Shown here: positions 6,237-8,310 of the stretch, one piece after another
Layout of the letters: the number at the start of each line of letters is the position of its first letter
Position numbering within the stretch: the first letter of the stretch is position 1
Origin: Alphaproteobacteria bacterium
Lineage (GTDB): Bacteria; Pseudomonadota; Alphaproteobacteria; Rickettsiales; RI-342
Direction: 5' to 3'
DNA: 8,310 nucleotides
Assembly (NCBI GenBank): GCA_020851915.1
Contig: JADZBT010000182.1
Span: 1-8,310, forward strand
Made by a program: the position numbers and the translations under genes
The notes under the pieces: generated by a model
The model's input: the letters and a program-made list of their open reading frames with translations, nothing else
The model's database searches: none
Told to the model about the DNA's origin: nothing

Positions 6237-7400
6237 ATGAAACCCGATACCAAACTCATCACCCTCGGCCGCGATCCGGAAGCCAATTTCGGCGCGGTGA
6301 ATCCGCCGCTCTATCGCACTTCCACGGTCATTTTCCCGACGCTGGACGATTACGATGCGGCGAAGAAGGGAACCTATAAATACAGCACCTATGGCCGCTA
6401 CGGCACTCCCACCACGCAAGGCTTGGAAGACGCGCTGGCAGAGCTGGAGGGCGCCGACCATACCATGCTCACCTCGTCGGGCGTATCGGCATTCACCACC
6501 GTATTGCTGGCATTGCTTTCCGCAGGCGATCACCTGCTGATGGCCGATTCCGTCTACGACCCCACCCGCCGTTTCTGCGACCATGAACTCAAGCGCCTCG
6601 GAGTCGAAACCACCTATTACGACCCCACCATCGGCGCGGGGATAAAGGCCCTCATCCGCGACAATACCAAGGTCGTGTTCGTCGAAAGCCCCGGCTCGCT
6701 CACCTTCGAGATGCAGGACATCCCCGCCATTGCGCGGGAAGCCCATGCGCGCGGCGCACTGGTAGTATCAGACAGCACCTGGGCCACACCGCTGTTCTTC
6801 CGTCCGTTTGAAAAAGGCGTGGATGTATCCATCCATTCCGCCACCAAATACATCAACGGCCATTCCGACGTGGTGATGGGTGTCATCTCCACCACCAAAA
6901 CGCATTACACGCGCATCCTCAACACCCACAAGAATCTCGGCGCTTGCCCCAACGCGGGTGACGCCTACCTCGCCCAGCGCGGATTGCGTACCATGGGCGC
7001 GCGCCTGCGTATCCAGCAGGAGTCCGCTTTGAAGGTTGCCGCATGGCTACGCGACCGCCCGGAAGTCGTCGAGGTGCGCTATCCCGCCCTGCCCGGCGCG
7101 CCCGGCTATGACCTCTGGAAGCGCGATTTCACCGGCGCGTCGGCTCTATTCACCATCCTCACCAAGCCCTACACGCGGCCCCAGCTCGCCGCGATGCTGG
7201 ACGGCATGAAGCTCCTCAAAATGGGCTACAGCTGGGGCGGCTACGAGAGCCTGATGATCCCCATCGACCCCACCGCCATCCGCACGGCGACGCCGTGGAC
7301 GCACAAGGGCGCGACCCTGCGCCTGCATATCGGGCTGGAGGATGTGGGCGACCTTATCTCGGATCTCGAAGAAGGTTTTTCCAGAGCGAATAGTAAATAA
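6237..7400 (+). CDS. metC: Cystathionine beta-lyase, PLP-dependent
   Basis: The enzyme cleaves cystathionine to homocysteine, pyruvate and ammonia, the penultimate step of methionine synthesis by transsulfuration. It belongs to the Cys/Met metabolism PLP family (fold type I). The 387-residue length is typical. Visible family residues are YGRYGTPT (Tyr52, Arg54, phosphate contact from the neighbouring subunit), SSGVSA (80-85, phosphate-binding loop), Tyr107 in DSVYDPT (stacks on the cofactor), ESPGS (150-154), Asp179 in VVSDSTWATP, the Schiff-base lysine Lys204 in HSATKYINGHSDVVMG, and LRLHIGLED with Arg362 for the substrate carboxylate. The sequence around the lysine and the ESPGSLTFEMQD segment fit bacterial MetC better than MetB or cystathionine gamma-lyase, though these homologues are hard to separate by eye. 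The start is the ATG at 6237, with only a weak AAGAAA upstream. A composite repeat fills most of the leader. It stops with TAA at 7398-7400. Confidence 0.93.
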   Translation: MKPDTKLITLGRDPEANFGAVNPPLYRTSTVIFPTLDDYDAAKKGTYKYSTYGRYGTPTTQGLEDALAELEGADHTMLTSSGVSAFTTVLLALLSAGDHLLMADSVYDPTRRFCDHELKRLGVETTYYDPTIGAGIKALIRDNTKVVFVESPGSLTFEMQDIPAIAREAHARGALVVSDSTWATPLFFRPFEKGVDVSIHSATKYINGHSDVVMGVISTTKTHYTRILNTHKNLGACPNAGDAYLAQRGLRTMGARLRIQQESALKVAAWLRDRPEVVEVRYPALPGAPGYDLWKRDFTGASALFTILTKPYTRPQLAAMLDGMKLLKMGYSWGGYESLMIPIDPTAIRTATPWTHKGATLRLHIGLEDVGDLISDLEEGFSRANSK

Positions 7401-7439
7401 TTTTACCATTTTACGGTGACCTGTAATATTTTGGTAACC
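7393..7439. promoter_or_regulatory. Cluster of short dyads after metC
   Basis: GTAAA/TTTAC (7393-7397, 7402-7406) forms a small hairpin across the metC stop codon. TTTTAC is directly repeated at 7401 and 7409. Two GGTnACC elements (GGTGACC 7415-7421 and GGTAACC 7433-7439) start 18 bp apart and can pair with each other at six of seven positions. No T-run follows, so this is a poor intrinsic terminator. The spacing would suit a dimeric regulator in front of the next gene. TATAAG at 7449-7454 is a possible -10 for that gene, but no good -35 lies 16-18 bases above it. Confidence 0.22.
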
Positions 7440-7486
7440 TCGCGCGCCTATAAGCTGGGCTCGTTGTTTATCATTGGCGCTGGGCC

Positions 7487-8230
7487 ATGCCCGTTACGAA
7501 CGAACATAAAAAAGTCATCCTGGAAGGCATCCGCGCGCTCGCGGCAGGAAATTGGGCTTTGGATCCTGAGGATCTTACCCTGTCGGTCGATTATGACACT
7601 ATTCTTGCCGGCCACACATTGTCGCTGTTGCTGCGAAAGACCGGATTGCCTGAGTATCCCATGGAATGCAAGCAGGGCACTCCCTTTCCGAGAACCGTAT
7701 TCCGCTACTCCTTCAGCGATCGGCGCGTGAACGGCGCGATGAACGACAAGGAGCGCCTGTTCGAGAATATATACAGGTGGATCAAGGACGGCGACATTGA
7801 AGAGAGCGCCGTGCGCCCGTTATTCACAAAGATCGCCGGAGCATTTATCACGCACACATTGCTGGTGAACGGGACGCTCTCCACCGAGCACCAGATCCGT
7901 GGTGATTCATGGAGCCCGGCCCAGGAATCGGGACATCCACCATGCTATATAGAATTCGGCGACGCTTACGAGGCGAACATCGTGGCGAAAGCCCTGCAGT
8001 ACCTGCTGGAGAATAAGTCCCTGGCTGAAAAGATCTGCAACGATTTTCCCAGCCTCGACCGGAGAAAGATACGGGGAGGACGCCCGTTGTTTCATGTCGA
8101 GTCCGGCCCGGACTCGAACGTGGTTGAACTGCGTGACCTCTGCAAGGACACGCACAGGGCACGTGAATATCTCCCGATCGTGCTGCGCCTGTTTACCGAG
8201 TCGAGAAATCAGTCGATCTCCTTATGTTAG
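7487..8230 (+). CDS. Hypothetical protein between metC and trpF
   Basis: I do not recognise this 247-residue protein. The ATG at 7487 has no clear Shine-Dalgarno site (GCTGGGCC precedes it), and the stop is TAG at 8228-8230. It begins with a charged helix (MPVTNEHKKVILEGIRALAAG), followed by a segment with DPEDLTLSVDYDTILAGHTLSLLL. The middle (about 83-125) is charged and helical and includes an MNDKERLFENIYRWIKDGD stretch. Then come a polar, Pro/Trp-containing loop (RGDSWSPAQESGHPP), an EFGDAYEANIVAKALQYLLE helix, a basic KIRGGRPLF turn and a C-terminal helix. Four Cys (61, 158, 190, 225 by approximate count) are scattered without CxxC pairs. There is no signal peptide or membrane helix, so it is probably cytoplasmic. 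GC is about 50-55% in sampled lines, slightly below metC. An overlapping frame at 7416-7730 is a shadow. It may share transcription with metC, but an 86-bp gap with dyads separates them. Confidence 0.72.
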   Translation: MPVTNEHKKVILEGIRALAAGNWALDPEDLTLSVDYDTILAGHTLSLLLRKTGLPEYPMECKQGTPFPRTVFRYSFSDRRVNGAMNDKERLFENIYRWIKDGDIEESAVRPLFTKIAGAFITHTLLVNGTLSTEHQIRGDSWSPAQESGHPPCYIEFGDAYEANIVAKALQYLLENKSLAEKICNDFPSLDRRKIRGGRPLFHVESGPDSNVVELRDLCKDTHRAREYLPIVLRLFTESRNQSISLC

Positions 8231-8253
8231 GGCTTTCTATTTTCTCCCACATC

Positions 8254-8259
8254 TATAAC
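8254..8259 (+). promoter_or_regulatory. Possible -10 box directly before trpF
   Basis: TATAAC at 8254-8259 matches the -10 consensus at 5 of 6 bases and lies eight bases before the trpF ATG, which would put transcription start at or next to the start codon. The 37-base gap is pyrimidine-rich and holds no Shine-Dalgarno site. No convincing -35 box is seen at the expected distance, so this is a weak call. Confidence 0.2.
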
Positions 8260-8267
8260 CTTAGCCC

Positions 8268-8310
8268 ATGCCCATACACACCAAGATATGCGGACTGACG
8301 ACGCGCGAGG
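8268..8310 (+). CDS. trpF: Phosphoribosylanthranilate isomerase, N-terminus only
   Basis: Only 14 codons lie in the window, reading MPIHTKICGLTTRE, and the gene runs off the right edge. The KICGLT strand-turn is the N-terminal signature of TrpF: its Cys is the catalytic general base of the TIM barrel that isomerises N-(5'-phosphoribosyl)anthranilate in tryptophan synthesis. The start is secure because an in-frame TAG at 8262-8264 lies two codons upstream. No Shine-Dalgarno site precedes it. In many alphaproteobacteria trpF is followed by trpB and trpA, which could be the case beyond the window. The call rests on a short but highly characteristic motif. Confidence 0.85.
   Translation, partial: MPIHTKICGLTTRE

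Noticed and set aside
7416..7730. 104-codon plus-strand frame overlapping the start of the 247-residue gene
   Set aside because: It begins right after metC but has no domain or convincing ribosome site and ends inside the longer, better-composed frame.

Overview
The window looks like a chromosomal stretch of an alphaproteobacterium. It is moderately GC-rich and densely packed, with two divergent gene blocks. The placement is an inference from three things: a long, eukaryote-like (type 2) isoleucyl-tRNA synthetase like those of Rickettsia and some other alphaproteobacteria, the CTG/CTC- and GCC-rich codon use, and the house style of metC and trpF. I cannot name a genus.

Layout. Positions 1-1603, minus strand: four genes with no recognisable family. 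One is a 182-residue, highly helical, charged protein (1043-1591). Downstream of it, past a perfect 8-bp stem-loop (987-1010), lie three very small genes (about 102, 84 and 110 residues), each with its own Shine-Dalgarno site and short spacers. Positions 1604-1768: a short regulatory-looking gap with dyads and a direct repeat. Positions 1769-6018, minus strand: ileS followed by gpsA, joined by an ATGA start/stop overlap. Positions 6019-6236: a divergent intergenic region with a candidate ileS promoter over a dyad, and a 95-bp composite palindromic repeat just upstream of metC. Positions 6237-8310, plus strand: metC (cystathionine beta-lyase), an unrecognised 247-residue protein, and the first 14 codons of trpF, cut by the window edge. 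No gap without a gene reaches 300 bases. I saw no tRNA, rRNA, CRISPR array, transposase or integrase.

How the genes fit together. The recognised genes are housekeeping: isoleucine charging (IleS), the sn-glycerol-3-phosphate supply for phospholipids (GpsA), methionine biosynthesis (MetC) and tryptophan biosynthesis (TrpF). They share no pathway. The least explained parts are the three-gene small-protein cassette, the helical protein above it, and the 247-residue protein between metC and trpF.

The most striking signal is inside ileS. About 300 bp encoding the start of the editing domain (roughly residues 239-327) drop to about 43% GC by hand count and change leucine codon choice, while flanking segments reach 60-72%. 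This suggests a mosaic gene. I did not find convincing evidence of a complete new defence or mobile system.
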